Part shown: positions 1-8,860 of the stretch, in pieces
Layout of the letters: each line of letters starts with the position of its first letter
How positions within the stretch are numbered: the first letter of the stretch is position 1
Source of the DNA: Thermomicrobiales bacterium
Lineage (GTDB): Bacteria; Chloroflexota; Chloroflexia; Thermomicrobiales; CFX8
Direction of reading: 5' to 3'
DNA: 64,000 nucleotides
NCBI GenBank assembly: GCA_037045155.1
Contig: JBAOIG010000003.1
Coordinates: forward strand, 992,001-1,056,000
Program-made: the position numbers and the translations under genes
Notes under the pieces: model-generated
What the model was told of the DNA's origin: nothing
Databases searched by the model: none
The model's input: only the letters and a program-made list of their open reading frames with translations

Positions 1-150
1 CTCCTTGTTTCCGAAACCTCCGGTAGAGACTTCGGAGACGCCCGGGCGGGCGGCCAGACTCGTGAAAACCTGGACCAAGGACAGCAGCGCAAGCACCAAT
101 AATGTGCCGACAATCCTGCGCCGGGACGTCTTAGAACTACGTAGCTTCAT
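1..150 (-). CDS. N-terminus of a secreted or membrane-anchored protein (partial)
   Basis: Reading the minus strand from an ATG at 150 gives 50 codons that run off the window. They start MKLRSSKTSRRR, followed by a hydrophobic stretch (IVGTLLVLALLSLVQV) and an Ala-rich segment. This is a textbook signal peptide or N-terminal anchor: a positive n-region, then a hydrophobic core. A GGGGG ribosome-binding site lies just upstream of the ATG. It sits 51 bases downstream of the last glycosyltransferase gene and may belong to the same transcript. The function of the mature part cannot be seen here. Confidence 0.6.
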   Translation of the reverse strand, partial: MKLRSSKTSRRRIVGTLLVLALLSLVQVFTSLAARPGVSEVSTGGFGNKE

Positions 151-201
151 GTGTCCCCCACGATCTCTCGATCCACAACCCGATCGACGCTACCTTCTCG
201 C

Positions 202-1485
202 TCACGCTTGAGCCACCATACGCTCGATAAGCTGTGCAGCGCCGGGCGGGCCCGGAGCCGCGTTCAATTCCCTCGCAATTCTTCTGGCATTTTCTCGATA
301 GCCCGAGTCAGATAACACTTGTTCCACTGCTTCGCGTAATCCTTCGGGTGTGCATTTGCGCGGCAATAACCGCACTCCCGCGCCGGCCTCGATCACCCGA
401 CGGGCATTATCGGGCTTGTCCCAGGTAGTCGGAACGATGACCAGCGGCACTCCGGCCCGCATGGCGCTCATGACAGTCCCATTGCCCCCCGTCGTTACGA
501 GGGCTGAACAGCGTGGAAGGAGAGTATCATGATTTGCCCACTCCGCGACATGGAGATTCGGCGCCAGATTGTCCCCGCCAGGGACCGCCCGCTCGCGTCC
601 GGCCGTCACGATCACCTGCATCGGCCGGCCAGCGAGGCCCTCGATCGCTGCCCGCAAGACGAACGGGTCTTGATAGTGGGACGTGCCCTCGGTGACATGA
701 ACCCATGGCTCATCGGTCGGCACCGTATCGAGCCAGGCTTCGCCATCGACCCTTGCAGGCGGGTGCCACATGAATGGCCCAAGGTAATGGACGGTCGCCG
801 GCAGGTCGTGCCGGTCGTAGTCGAACTCTGGCACGTTCCCGACGAGATACAGCGGCAAACGACCGCCGAATTCGTTGACCGAACATCCGAGTGGCGAAAG
901 CCCATGCTGGGCTCGAAACAAGTCAATGCGTCGTCGGAGGCCGGTCGCCACGAAATCTGTCGAGTGATTCATGACACTCGCAAGCAGACGTGACGCGGAC
1001 GATCGAGGCGGCGCCATCCCGAACCCCCAGACAGGGGCGTCGGGGCCAGGAATCATCGATCCCATCGACGACACTAACGCAACCGGAATCGGCGTAGCCT
1101 CCCACAGGACGACCACCGGACCCCACATCGAAAGGTCGGTGACAATCGCGTCCGCCGGCCACACGTCCAGGATCGCCTGTAAGTCTGCGACCTGCTCCGG
1201 GATCGACTCTACAATCCAGTTGCGGAACGCCTGATGGCCGACCCGCAGCGACTGGCGCCGACCTCCGGCGCGCTCCTCCAACTCGTGAATCCGCTCCCAG
1301 CGTTCAGAGCGCACAGCCTTGAATGGGAAGAAACGGATTCCCGCCGCTTCCACCACGTCACGAGATTCCTCTGCGGTGTAGAGCGCCACCTCACAACCAC
1401 GCTCTCGCAACGCCAGCGCGATGCTCATGTGGGGAAAGACATGACCAGGAAATGGCCAGCAGGTGAGGAGAATCCTGGCGCTCAT
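202..1485 (-). CDS. Family 1 (MGT/UGT-type) glycosyltransferase, copy 1
   Basis: A 427-residue GT-B fold glycosyltransferase of the macrolide-GT/UGT type, transferring a sugar from an NDP-sugar to a lipid or polyketide acceptor. The N-terminus (ARILLTCWPFPGHVFPHMS) is the acceptor-side Rossmann start. The C-terminal donor-binding segment reads TTGGNGTVMSAMRAGVPLV, where most family members have HGG or HCG; Thr replaces the usual His. The ATG at 1485 is preferred because it follows a GGAG and begins at the conserved strand; the frame is open a further 21 codons upstream. It is paralogous to the next upstream gene and is the last clearly complete gene of the cluster. I infer that it glycosylates the synthase product. 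Confidence 0.85.
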   Translation of the reverse strand: MSARILLTCWPFPGHVFPHMSIALALRERGCEVALYTAEESRDVVEAAGIRFFPFKAVRSERWERIHELEERAGGRRQSLRVGHQAFRNWIVESIPEQVADLQAILDVWPADAIVTDLSMWGPVVVLWEATPIPVALVSSMGSMIPGPDAPVWGFGMAPPRSSASRLLASVMNHSTDFVATGLRRRIDLFRAQHGLSPLGCSVNEFGGRLPLYLVGNVPEFDYDRHDLPATVHYLGPFMWHPPARVDGEAWLDTVPTDEPWVHVTEGTSHYQDPFVLRAAIEGLAGRPMQVIVTAGRERAVPGGDNLAPNLHVAEWANHDTLLPRCSALVTTGGNGTVMSAMRAGVPLVIVPTTWDKPDNARRVIEAGAGVRLLPRKCTPEGLREAVEQVLSDSGYRENARRIARELNAAPGPPGAAQLIERMVAQA

Positions 1486-1571
1486 TCCGACTCCAATCGC
1501 AGACGCAGTGTGTGCAGTCTTGCCCGAATCATCGCTGACGAAATCCACTTCTACCGATCACGTTACGAGAT

Positions 1572-2882
1572 TCAATTGGCCATTGTTACCGCGGCAGGCG
1601 CAAGCTCCTCGAGCAGCTCTGCGGCATGCGCCGGCCCGGGGGCAGCGGCCAGTCGTTGAGCCAGGCTCAGCGCGTTGGCCCGATACCGAGGCTTGCTGAT
1701 CACCTCTCCCACTGCCGCTCTGAGGCCTGCTGGAGTGCAGCGCTTTGCCGGGAGACGGATACCGACACCCGCGTCGACAATTCGCCGGGCGTTATCGGGC
1801 TTATCCCATGTTGTCGGGACAACCACGAGCGGGACACCGGCTCGCAGCGCACTCATCAACGTGCCCGCCCCCCCGGTCGTCACCATTGCGGCACAACGCG
1901 GGAGCAACGTATCGTGGTTGATCCAGTCCGCGGTGTGAATGTTCTGGGCGAGGTCGCCGAGGTTGAGGTCGGCGATCGACCGTTGCCGACCACTCGTCAG
2001 AATGACCTCCATCGGCAGCCCCGCCAGGCCCTGCGCCGCCGCTCGGAGGACAAATGGGTCGCCATAGCTCAGCGTGCTCTCGGTCACGTGAACCCACGGT
2101 CGTTCGGTGGGGATCGTCCCCAGCCACTCGGGATCCGTCGATATCGCGGGTGGATGCCAAACCATTGGGCCGAGATAGTGGACGCTGGCCGGCAGGTCCT
2201 TGCGGTTATAGTCGAGCTCGGGCAGGCTGCCGATGAGATAGAGTGGCAGCCTGCCGGTGAAGCGATTCATGGATGTGTCGAGCGCCGGAAGGCCGTAGTT
2301 CGCGCGGATCTCGTTCACGCGCGCTCGCAGCCGGCGGCCGGCGATCTCCGTCATACCATTGATCGCTCCGGCCACAAGGCGCGCTCCCGCTGTCCGGGGC
2401 GGCGCCATCCCAAATCCCGCCGGCGGCGCGTCTGCGCCCGGCGTCAGGCAGCCCAACAGCGTCGACATGATCGCCACCGGGGTCCTGCCGGATTCCGACA
2501 GCACGAGGATCGGGCCCCACATCGCTGTCTCGCTGACGATCACATCCGGTCGCCAGTCCGCGATGATCGGCTCAAGGTCGGCGAGCTGATCCGGTATCGT
2601 CTCAACCAGCCAGTCGCGGAAAATCTGCAGGACATTGCCAGCCTCCGGCCTGCCGGACGGCGCGGCGGTGTCCATCGAGATCATGCTCTTGGTCGCCCGT
2701 GCTTCGGAAACACGCTCAAATGGAAAACAGGTGAAGCCCGAAGCCTCGACGAGCGGCTGTGCCGTTGAGCCGGTATAGAACGCGACATCGTGACCTCGCT
2801 CGCCGAGCGCAAGCGCAAGGCTCATGAACGGGCTGATGTGTCCAGCAAATGGCCAGCAGGCCAGCAGGAACTTCGCCATCAT
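1572..2882 (-). CDS. Family 1 (MGT/UGT-type) glycosyltransferase, copy 2
   Basis: A 436-residue paralogue of the neighbouring glycosyltransferase, similar over its full length: the same WPF-GH start, the same MAPPR-containing middle and the same C-terminal TTGGAGTLMSALRAGVPLV donor motif with Thr in place of the usual His. The two genes are separated by 86 bases, consistent with a tandem duplication. Start: two adjacent ATGs (2882 and 2879) follow an AGAGG, and either may be used. Two glycosyltransferases suggest a disaccharide head group or two alternative acceptors; this is inference. Confidence 0.85.
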   Translation of the reverse strand: MMAKFLLACWPFAGHISPFMSLALALGERGHDVAFYTGSTAQPLVEASGFTCFPFERVSEARATKSMISMDTAAPSGRPEAGNVLQIFRDWLVETIPDQLADLEPIIADWRPDVIVSETAMWGPILVLSESGRTPVAIMSTLLGCLTPGADAPPAGFGMAPPRTAGARLVAGAINGMTEIAGRRLRARVNEIRANYGLPALDTSMNRFTGRLPLYLIGSLPELDYNRKDLPASVHYLGPMVWHPPAISTDPEWLGTIPTERPWVHVTESTLSYGDPFVLRAAAQGLAGLPMEVILTSGRQRSIADLNLGDLAQNIHTADWINHDTLLPRCAAMVTTGGAGTLMSALRAGVPLVVVPTTWDKPDNARRIVDAGVGIRLPAKRCTPAGLRAAVGEVISKPRYRANALSLAQRLAAAPGPAHAAELLEELAPAAVTMAN

Positions 2883-2952
2883 CTTGCCTCTCGATCACCT
2901 GCACGCGTTAGCAACGAAAATCCCTCACAACCAGGCATCTCGTCAACACAGG

Positions 2953-3867
2953 CTATGAATCCGAGCCCGTCGCCACCACTGCCTTCGCATCCATCGTTTC
3001 CTTTTCGATCCGTTTGATTAGCCCTCCGAAGTAGACGCGCTCGAAGAATGGTTCCGGCAGCAACCGTCGGAGCTTGACAACGGCGGAGGCGGGGCGTCCG
3101 ACGATGTACCGCATCTTTGGCTTCTCCGCAGTCAGCGCCAGATGGATAGTCTTCGCAACATCAATCGCCTTCGTTCGCGAGCGGGCGACGACCTCATCGG
3201 ACATCACTTCACTCACCTGGAACATCCGGTAGTACGGACTCTCCCGATCAAACGCGCCGGCCGCGAGGCCACGGTGCGTTGTCCAGCGAGTGGTGTCGAT
3301 GATGCCCGGCTCGACGAGAATAGACTGCAGACCGAACGGGGCAATCTCCATCGCGAGCGCCTCGCCGAAGCCTTCGAGCGCGAACTTGCTAGCGCAGTAC
3401 ATCGACACGCCGAACGACGACACACGCCCGCCAACCGACGAGATTGTGATGACCCGCCCACGACCTGCTTCTCGCATGTGCGGCAGTGCGGCCTTCGTCA
3501 CCGCGATGGTTCCGAATACATTCGCGTCGAAGACCCGCCGGATCTCGTCGTCTGCCAGGTCTTCGAGGCAGCCACGGAGACCGATTCCAGCGTTGTTGAC
3601 CAGACCGAAGATCGAGCCAGATTCGCGGACAATTTGCTCGATCGCCGCATCGATGCTCTCCTGGATGGTGACATCGAGCTCGAGTATCTCGACGTGGACT
3701 CCCCGGGCAGCAGCAGCCGCGCGCACTTTCGGCTCGGACACGATGTCCCGCACCGTCGCGTAGACTTTGAACCCCTTGTCGGCCAGATGGAGGGCGGTCT
3801 CTAATCCAAGACCGGTCGAGCTCCCGGTGACGACAACAGTATCGAGTGGCTGTCCGGCACTGCCCAT
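2953..3867 (-). CDS. Short-chain dehydrogenase/reductase (SDR)
   Basis: A 304-residue classical SDR that oxidises or reduces an alcohol/ketone with NAD(P)H. The N-terminal nucleotide-binding motif is TGSSTGLG, the NNAG motif is present, and the catalytic Ser (ISSVGGR) and YCASK (Tyr-x-x-x-Lys) are intact. The C-terminal 40 residues, rich in Arg/Pro/Phe, resemble the tail of SDRs acting on lipid substrates. The start lies three bases after the hydrolase gene stop, so the two are surely co-transcribed. In this cluster it may reduce a keto group on the finished acyl chain, comparable in role to HetN-type SDRs near glycolipid synthases; this is inference. Confidence 0.85.
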   Translation of the reverse strand: MGSAGQPLDTVVVTGSSTGLGLETALHLADKGFKVYATVRDIVSEPKVRAAAAARGVHVEILELDVTIQESIDAAIEQIVRESGSIFGLVNNAGIGLRGCLEDLADDEIRRVFDANVFGTIAVTKAALPHMREAGRGRVITISSVGGRVSSFGVSMYCASKFALEGFGEALAMEIAPFGLQSILVEPGIIDTTRWTTHRGLAAGAFDRESPYYRMFQVSEVMSDEVVARSRTKAIDVAKTIHLALTAEKPKMRYIVGRPASAVVKLRRLLPEPFFERVYFGGLIKRIEKETMDAKAVVATGSDS

Positions 3868-3870
3868 CGA

Positions 3871-4734
3871 TCAACCCTCCTTCTCTGATGAGACGGCATC
3901 CGCAACCGTCGAGAATCCAGAAAGCGCGGCAAGGATCTGGTCGGCAACGAGCTCAGGCTGTTCCAGCGGCCCGAAATGTCCCCACTCCGACCGTGGCAGC
4001 AGGACTGATTCAACGCTGGGCAGGTGGTCGCGCAAGTACGTATAGGTGCCGAGAAACGCGGACCGGTCGCTAAATATCTGAACGACCGGCGTGGTGATCT
4101 CGGCGATCCTGTCCAGCGACAAACTGCCGATCTGCATCGTTTCTTCGGCCATCGAGGTCTCGTCGAGCAGGCGCAGAAATGGCCGCGAGTTGCGCGGGAG
4201 GCCATTCAGCGGACCCCACTTCTTAGGCACCTCAAGGCTCAGCCGGAATAGATACTCGACATCCGTTCGTCGTTCGGGGGGAACGACATGACCAGCCCGC
4301 GCGAGGACATCGGTCCAGTAATCCCAGCCCTCCCAATCATCGCGTTCACGATCGTAGATCATTGCCGGAAGCGCCGCTTCGATTGCGACGATGCCATGAA
4401 CGCGCTCGGGGAAGAGGAGCGCGAAGTAGAGCGAGATGTCAGCGCCGTAGCTATGCCCGACCAGTGCCGGCCGCTCGATCTGGAGCGCGTCGAGGAGATC
4501 CCGCAGGTCTATCGCCATGTCGTCCGCTGTATACCCGCTGGCCGACACCTCGCTATATCCGTGACCGCGCAGGTCATAGGTCGTAATCCGGTAATGATCC
4601 CAGAGTAGCGGGATGATCTTCAGGTGCCAGACGGCCAGGTTTCCGGTGAGGCCATGAATCATGACCACATCTGGTCCGTTGCCCACCTGCTGATAATGGA
4701 ACTTCAGCCCGCTTCGCACGACGATCTTCGGCAT
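3871..4734 (-). CDS. Alpha/beta hydrolase
   Basis: A 287-residue alpha/beta hydrolase. The oxyanion-hole motif HGLTG is near residue 27, the nucleophile elbow GHSYG has Ser95, and a C-terminal GHFGPLEQP supplies the catalytic His. An Asp in FSDRSAF fits the acid position. No signal peptide is visible, so it should be cytosolic. In a cluster whose synthases carry no thioesterase domain, it is a natural candidate for releasing the chain from the ACP or trimming an ester; this is inferred from context. Confidence 0.85.
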   Translation of the reverse strand: MPKIVVRSGLKFHYQQVGNGPDVVMIHGLTGNLAVWHLKIIPLLWDHYRITTYDLRGHGYSEVSASGYTADDMAIDLRDLLDALQIERPALVGHSYGADISLYFALLFPERVHGIVAIEAALPAMIYDRERDDWEGWDYWTDVLARAGHVVPPERRTDVEYLFRLSLEVPKKWGPLNGLPRNSRPFLRLLDETSMAEETMQIGSLSLDRIAEITTPVVQIFSDRSAFLGTYTYLRDHLPSVESVLLPRSEWGHFGPLEQPELVADQILAALSGFSTVADAVSSEKEG

Positions 4735-4754
4735 TCGTAATCCTCTGTCTCCGG

Positions 4755-6362
4755 CTATTCGACGTAGCCGAGTGCCCGGAGGCGACTAAGAATCGTCGCT
4801 TCGGCGTCTTCATCGAGGAGCGACTCAATTGGCCCCGCTGGGCCTGCCGCTACGGTCAGGCCGGCCTCCAGCCAGCGCGGCCCACGCCGCGACAGTTGGT
4901 CCGGCGCTAACGCAGCCTCGGGAATCCGACCGGCAATATCCGTGGGTATCGGCAGGTCAAGGCTATAGAGCACGAGAGGAGCGACGTCCAGCAACGACAC
5001 CTCCTCGAGGCGCTGACCGGCGCGAATTCCCGGGCCATTGGCGATGAAGATCCCGTCCCAACGGTGGTTGCCGATCGGGAGATCGCGCTCACGAAACAGC
5101 GTGTCGGCCCGCAGAATCGAGATTCCAGCGCCATCCGCGAGCGTCAGGGTCAGGTCCGGGGCAAGCTGCTCGTACGGCCCGGCGAAGGCCGCTTCGCGCG
5201 TATGGATGGCAGTGACGAACGGGCGGCCAGAAGACGGGTGTCGAATTGACCGGAGCGCGGCGATCAGCTCTTCACGCACTTCCGCCGGGTCACGACGGTT
5301 GCTGCTCGCCGAAGACCCGGGGGCACGCGTAACGATATTGATGCCCATACTGCTCGGCGTCGCGCAGTAGGCGACCGTCCGGTCCCAGTCGAGCTCGAAG
5401 ACATGACGAGTCATGCTGGCGAACCCGACTTGAGGCGTCGCCTGCGATACCGTCTCAGTCGAATCCTTCCAGGCAAGAAATCCTTCCTGCTCGAGCCAGC
5501 TATTGATATAGAACACGTCAGACGATGGGCCGAACCCGTGATCGGAAACCACGATGACGGTGACATCATCCCCGGCCCGACTGACGAGATCCGCAAGCGT
5601 CGCATCGAGTCGGTGGAAGTACTGCTCGCAGAGATCGATGATCTCCTGCTCCCATGGCGTCGGATTCATCGGCTTGCTGGCCGGGTCGAGAAACCGCCAG
5701 CACAGATGCTGAAGCTTGTCCGCGCCGTCGAAGATGACCCCGACGAGGTCAATGTCGTCCTCGGCCAGCAGAAAGCGCAATATCTCGGACCAGCGCTGTT
5801 CGCGACGCGTATGCAGGCGGATCCAGTCGGCATATTCCTCGGCAGCGCAGCCCTCGATCGCCTTGGCCTCGAGCGTCATATCGAGCGCGAGCTCTCGCGG
5901 ATCGAAGCTCGGCAGCGTCTTGAGCTGGTCGAACAGTCCCGGCGGGTAGCAGCCCAGCCGCAATTGCCGCCACGGCATCCAGCCGCCCGGGACGATGTAC
6001 CCGGCCACCGGCGGAGGTGGAAACATCAGCGGGAAGTTCAGGCTGACAACCCGCTTTCCGTGGGTGCTAGCGATCGACCAGATCGTCTCGCTTCGGACAT
6101 CCTGCGAGCTGGCGAAGTGGTAATACTCGCTCTCCGGTGACTCCTTCTGAAAAAAGTCGAACACTCCATGCTGCCCGGGACGCTTACCGGTCATCACTGA
6201 TGTCCACGCCGGCGGCGTCAGCGGGGGCACGATGGAACGCAGAGGAGCGCGAACTCCACGGTCGACCAGGCCGGCCAGAAATGGCATGAGCCCGCGCTCC
6301 ATCAATGGATCGAGCACGGTAAACGTCGCGCCATCGAGACCCAGCAGCAGCGTTCTGGCCAT
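4755..6362 (-). CDS. Alkaline phosphatase superfamily phosphodiesterase (NPP type), copy 1
   Basis: A 535-residue member of the nucleotide pyrophosphatase/phosphodiesterase branch of the alkaline phosphatase superfamily. It starts MARTLLLGLDGATF with the first metal-binding Asp, and has the nucleophile motif LTPPAWTS (Thr49) and the later ligands in VVSDHGFGP and NHRWDG. Such enzymes cleave phosphodiester or phosphomonoester bonds, sometimes on lipid or glycan head groups. There is no signal peptide. The ATG at 6362 is preferred: it follows GAGG and overlaps the intervening ACP stop closely, giving tight translational coupling. A second gene of this type sits just across the divergent promoter region. 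Confidence 0.85.
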   Translation of the reverse strand: MARTLLLGLDGATFTVLDPLMERGLMPFLAGLVDRGVRAPLRSIVPPLTPPAWTSVMTGKRPGQHGVFDFFQKESPESEYYHFASSQDVRSETIWSIASTHGKRVVSLNFPLMFPPPPVAGYIVPGGWMPWRQLRLGCYPPGLFDQLKTLPSFDPRELALDMTLEAKAIEGCAAEEYADWIRLHTRREQRWSEILRFLLAEDDIDLVGVIFDGADKLQHLCWRFLDPASKPMNPTPWEQEIIDLCEQYFHRLDATLADLVSRAGDDVTVIVVSDHGFGPSSDVFYINSWLEQEGFLAWKDSTETVSQATPQVGFASMTRHVFELDWDRTVAYCATPSSMGINIVTRAPGSSASSNRRDPAEVREELIAALRSIRHPSSGRPFVTAIHTREAAFAGPYEQLAPDLTLTLADGAGISILRADTLFRERDLPIGNHRWDGIFIANGPGIRAGQRLEEVSLLDVAPLVLYSLDLPIPTDIAGRIPEAALAPDQLSRRGPRWLEAGLTVAAGPAGPIESLLDEDAEATILSRLRALGYVE

Positions 6363-6364
6363 CC

Positions 6365-6667
6365 TCAACGCTCCCTGACCGCTATCGGCCGGCGATACTG
6401 GCACACATACTCAACGAGCTCGCCGACGGTGATATCTCGCTCCGCGATCGGGCGATTGCCGATCTCCGCAAGGAACTCAGCGAAGGGGAGCTGTCCATAG
6501 CGCTGCTGGAGCAAGGTGCCGAGGATCACCAGATCCAGTGACTCGAGGCCCATATCGGCCAGGAAGCGGGTACCCTCGGTGACTTCACCGGAGTACTCCC
6601 AGTCGTCGGCCATCTGATTGATCATGTTGAACACTTCGGCCAACACAGTCGGATCGCTCGTTATCAT
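6365..6667 (-). CDS. Free-standing acyl carrier protein
   Basis: A 100-residue carrier protein. The phosphopantetheine attachment motif reads MGLESLDLV, with Ser the presumed attachment site, within a short four-helix-sized domain. The ATG at 6667 is chosen because AGGGA lies about ten bases upstream; the frame is open 26 codons further, but that stretch does not look like ACP sequence. It is encoded directly after the phosphopantetheinyl transferase domain that probably activates it. A separate ACP beside megasynthases that carry only one ACP suggests it delivers a starter unit or accepts the finished chain; this is inference. Confidence 0.85.
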   Translation of the reverse strand: MITSDPTVLAEVFNMINQMADDWEYSGEVTEGTRFLADMGLESLDLVILGTLLQQRYGQLPFAEFLAEIGNRPIAERDITVGELVEYVCQYRRPIAVRER

Positions 6668-6737
6668 CGTCGTGCTTCCCTCGTTATGAAATCCATCGAC
6701 GCGCCCCATCAAGCAGGATCGTGCAGAACCTTGCCCA

Positions 6738-7619
6738 TCACCCAACGGTTACGGCGCTCACCAGGTCACCGTGCAGGGCTGTGTCAGCAATGATTCGCAT
6801 ACTCCGCGCCATGTCATGATTCTCCAGGCGTCCACGGCGCTCGATCTCCAGACGACCGCTCGCGCGATCGATTCCCACGACCGCGAGCGAACGCGGCCCG
6901 TCGCGAAGTCCGGTCCCCAGCGACTTTCCCACCGCTTCCTTCGCGCACCAGCCGCGAAGCATCCATTCCGCGTCGCTTGGCGCGCTCGCTATCAACGCCC
7001 GCTCGGCGTCATCAAACGCGATCTCGGCATACCCTTCGGGGCGATTCCTGACCCGCTCAATGTCGATACCTGCGCGACGGCCATCCGCCGGGAGCATCGC
7101 GAGCGCAACCGCAAGCCCGTTCGTATGGGAGATTGATACGAGTGGCGCCTCACCGACCAACGACACCCAGGGGCCACCGACCAGTGGCTGTCCCTCATCA
7201 CCGATACCGATTTCGATGTCGGCTGGGCGCAGGTCAAGGCCGAAGTGACGCTTCAGGAGCGTCTGCACCGCCTCCTTGGCGGCGGTTCGCCCACCGAGCC
7301 ATTCGAGCTGACGGTTGTCAGGAAGGCGCAGCGCGGCAAACAGCTCGCGCTCGGTCCGCCCGAGCACGCGTCTCGCCCAGACGCGTTTCCAGAAGGCATG
7401 ATCCGACGAGATGGTCGTTTCAACGGCGCGGCAAGCCAGCCAGTCGCTTCCTGCATACGACGCTGCGCCATCTGGCCAGTCGGTTGACACGGTCGCGTCC
7501 TCCCGCGTCAGGATCAGCGCGTGAAGGTGGGACGGGACATCAAAGCGCTTGTCTTCCCAGCCCGTCAATCGCATCCAGGGGGTCCCGTCCGCGAGGCAGA
7601 GCTCGATATTGGATCGCAC
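6738..7619 (-). CDS. 4'-phosphopantetheinyl transferase domain, preceded by the displaced C-terminus of a dehydratase
   Basis: A 293-codon frame. Residues from about 70 onward are an Sfp-type phosphopantetheinyl transferase: AGIDIERV carries the Mg-binding Asp186/Glu188, and WCAKEAVGKS is the signature helix. It should activate the ACPs of this cluster. The first ~30 residues (MRSNIELCLADG, then LTGWEDKRF) look instead like the end of a dehydratase domain. The frame is open upstream to about 7706, and the translation there (RRFGAPIGCAAAIGLIGDQL) continues the dehydratase of the upstream gene. The displayed start is only a GTG without a ribosome-binding site. I read this as the 3' part of one DH-PPTase gene broken by a frameshift. 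Confidence 0.8.
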   Translation of the reverse strand: MRSNIELCLADGTPWMRLTGWEDKRFDVPSHLHALILTREDATVSTDWPDGAASYAGSDWLACRAVETTISSDHAFWKRVWARRVLGRTERELFAALRLPDNRQLEWLGGRTAAKEAVQTLLKRHFGLDLRPADIEIGIGDEGQPLVGGPWVSLVGEAPLVSISHTNGLAVALAMLPADGRRAGIDIERVRNRPEGYAEIAFDDAERALIASAPSDAEWMLRGWCAKEAVGKSLGTGLRDGPRSLAVVGIDRASGRLEIERRGRLENHDMARSMRIIADTALHGDLVSAVTVG

Positions 7620-8829
7620 AAGCTGGTCGCCAATCAGCCCGATCGCCGCGGCGCAGCCGATCGGGGCGCCGAACCGGCGATGGCGCGCTGAAGATGTCCA
7701 GTGCCTTCAGGCGGAAGGGGAAGATCACGCTGGCGGATTCCAGGTGCTCGGTAGTCCAGAAGCCGATAACCTGTCCCGCGGCGTCGAGCGCGACTGGATC
7801 CAGCACGAAGTTCGGGACCATGGCGTCATCGAAAAACCGATCGGCCGGCAGGCGCTCCAGCCGGGCAATAATGCCGTCTCGCCCGGTCGATTCAATCGCC
7901 TTCACACCTTGCCAGGCCGGCCCGTGAAACATGACATCTGCATAGAGCCGATCGCTGGTCCATCGTGACGGCCGCGCCTCTGTCGGGCCAGAAATCCTGC
8001 GACCGTCGGACGTCGGGTACTCATCGGCCAACACGACAACGGCGTCGACGATGGGCGTCGGAGCGACATCGCCTGCGGCCAAATTTCGCAGCTCGACGTG
8101 GACAAGGCCGCCATCGAGCTGTGAGGCGGCCACCTGAAGTGTCAGCGGCTCGTCCTCCCACGCCAGCCACTGGCTGGCGTAGACATCGCGCATGCCGACG
8201 ACGATCTTGCCCGGGCAAAGATACGATGCTGCCTCGGCCAGGATCTCGAGACTCATTGTTAGCGGCATGATCGCGAGCGCGACGAGGCTATCGTCAGTCG
8301 TTGACACTGTCCGGCCGAGGGTGTGATCTCGCAGATAACGGTCGTAGTCGAGATCATAGACTCGCTCGGCGACCAGCCGCTTCCCCGGCTCGCATGTGAC
8401 GACCGTGCCCAGCAGGGGATAGTCACCTGTCGAGCCGTGGGCTGAATCGTCGCAACACCAGATGGCTGAATCATCCTCGGTCGATCCGACCCCACGGAGA
8501 TATGCCTCCATGATCTCCTGCTGGGAGATGAGGAATCGATCCATGATGCCGAGATGCGCCGCCAACACTCCCTCGACATCCTCGGCGGGAAGTAGCGGCG
8601 CCACCCCGAAGACCGGTTCGTCCACGGAAACCAGCGACGGGTCCTCAGGGAACGAGGGCGCCTCGTCGCGCGGGGGCGGGATCACATGAACCTCCGCCGG
8701 TGCCGAATCGGTGAGAGGGTCGGCGCTCGCTTTCTGAGGCTCGGTCGTAACGTGCGCCGGCATGGCTCTCACCTGCTCTACGACTGCCTCAGACAAGCGC
8801 AGCATCGGCCACGACGAAGAAAGCGGCAT
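7540..8829 (-). CDS. Polyketide/PUFA-synthase dehydratase (5' part of a frameshifted DH-PPTase gene)
   Basis: The first ~380 of 429 codons are meaningful. Residues 1-85 are a Pro/Ala-rich linker, 88-112 a helix with the pattern HxxxMxxFLxxQxxxMxAYL, and about 150-380 a double-hotdog dehydratase with catalytic His169 (LRDHTLG) and Asp349 (DPVALDAAGQ). After FPFRLKALDIF the translation becomes Arg/Pro-rich and non-homologous, while the +1 frame continues the domain. The domain probably dehydrates beta-hydroxyacyl intermediates, as PfaC dehydratases do. The start at 8829 lies 31 bases after the KS-AT stop and lacks an obvious ribosome-binding site, so coupled translation is likely. Confidence 0.8.
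   Translation of the reverse strand: MPLSSSWPMLRLSEAVVEQVRAMPAHVTTEPQKASADPLTDSAPAEVHVIPPPRDEAPSFPEDPSLVSVDEPVFGVAPLLPAEDVEGVLAAHLGIMDRFLISQQEIMEAYLRGVGSTEDDSAIWCCDDSAHGSTGDYPLLGTVVTCEPGKRLVAERVYDLDYDRYLRDHTLGRTVSTTDDSLVALAIMPLTMSLEILAEAASYLCPGKIVVGMRDVYASQWLAWEDEPLTLQVAASQLDGGLVHVELRNLAAGDVAPTPIVDAVVVLADEYPTSDGRRISGPTEARPSRWTSDRLYADVMFHGPAWQGVKAIESTGRDGIIARLERLPADRFFDDAMVPNFVLDPVALDAAGQVIGFWTTEHLESASVIFPFRLKALDIFSAPSPVRRPDRLRRGDRADWRPACAIQYRALPRGRDPLDAIDGLGRQAL
7681..7706 (-). other. Frameshift site inside the DH-PPTase gene
   Basis: The dehydratase frame is convincing down to about 7700, and the +1 frame is open and convincing from about 7690 onward; a TGA at 7709-7707 bounds the second frame. 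Skipping one base (or two backwards) in this interval would join them into one protein of roughly 690 residues. There is no long homopolymer here, only a short GCGCGC run. It could be a sequencing or assembly error, a true mutation, or recoding. Confidence 0.75.
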
Positions 8830-8860
8830 CGGACTGGAGCGTCGAGCGACGCCCTCCGGC

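Noticed and set aside
5..211. A 68-codon plus-strand frame at the window start
   Set aside because: Antisense to a much more convincing signal-peptide N-terminus on the minus strand.
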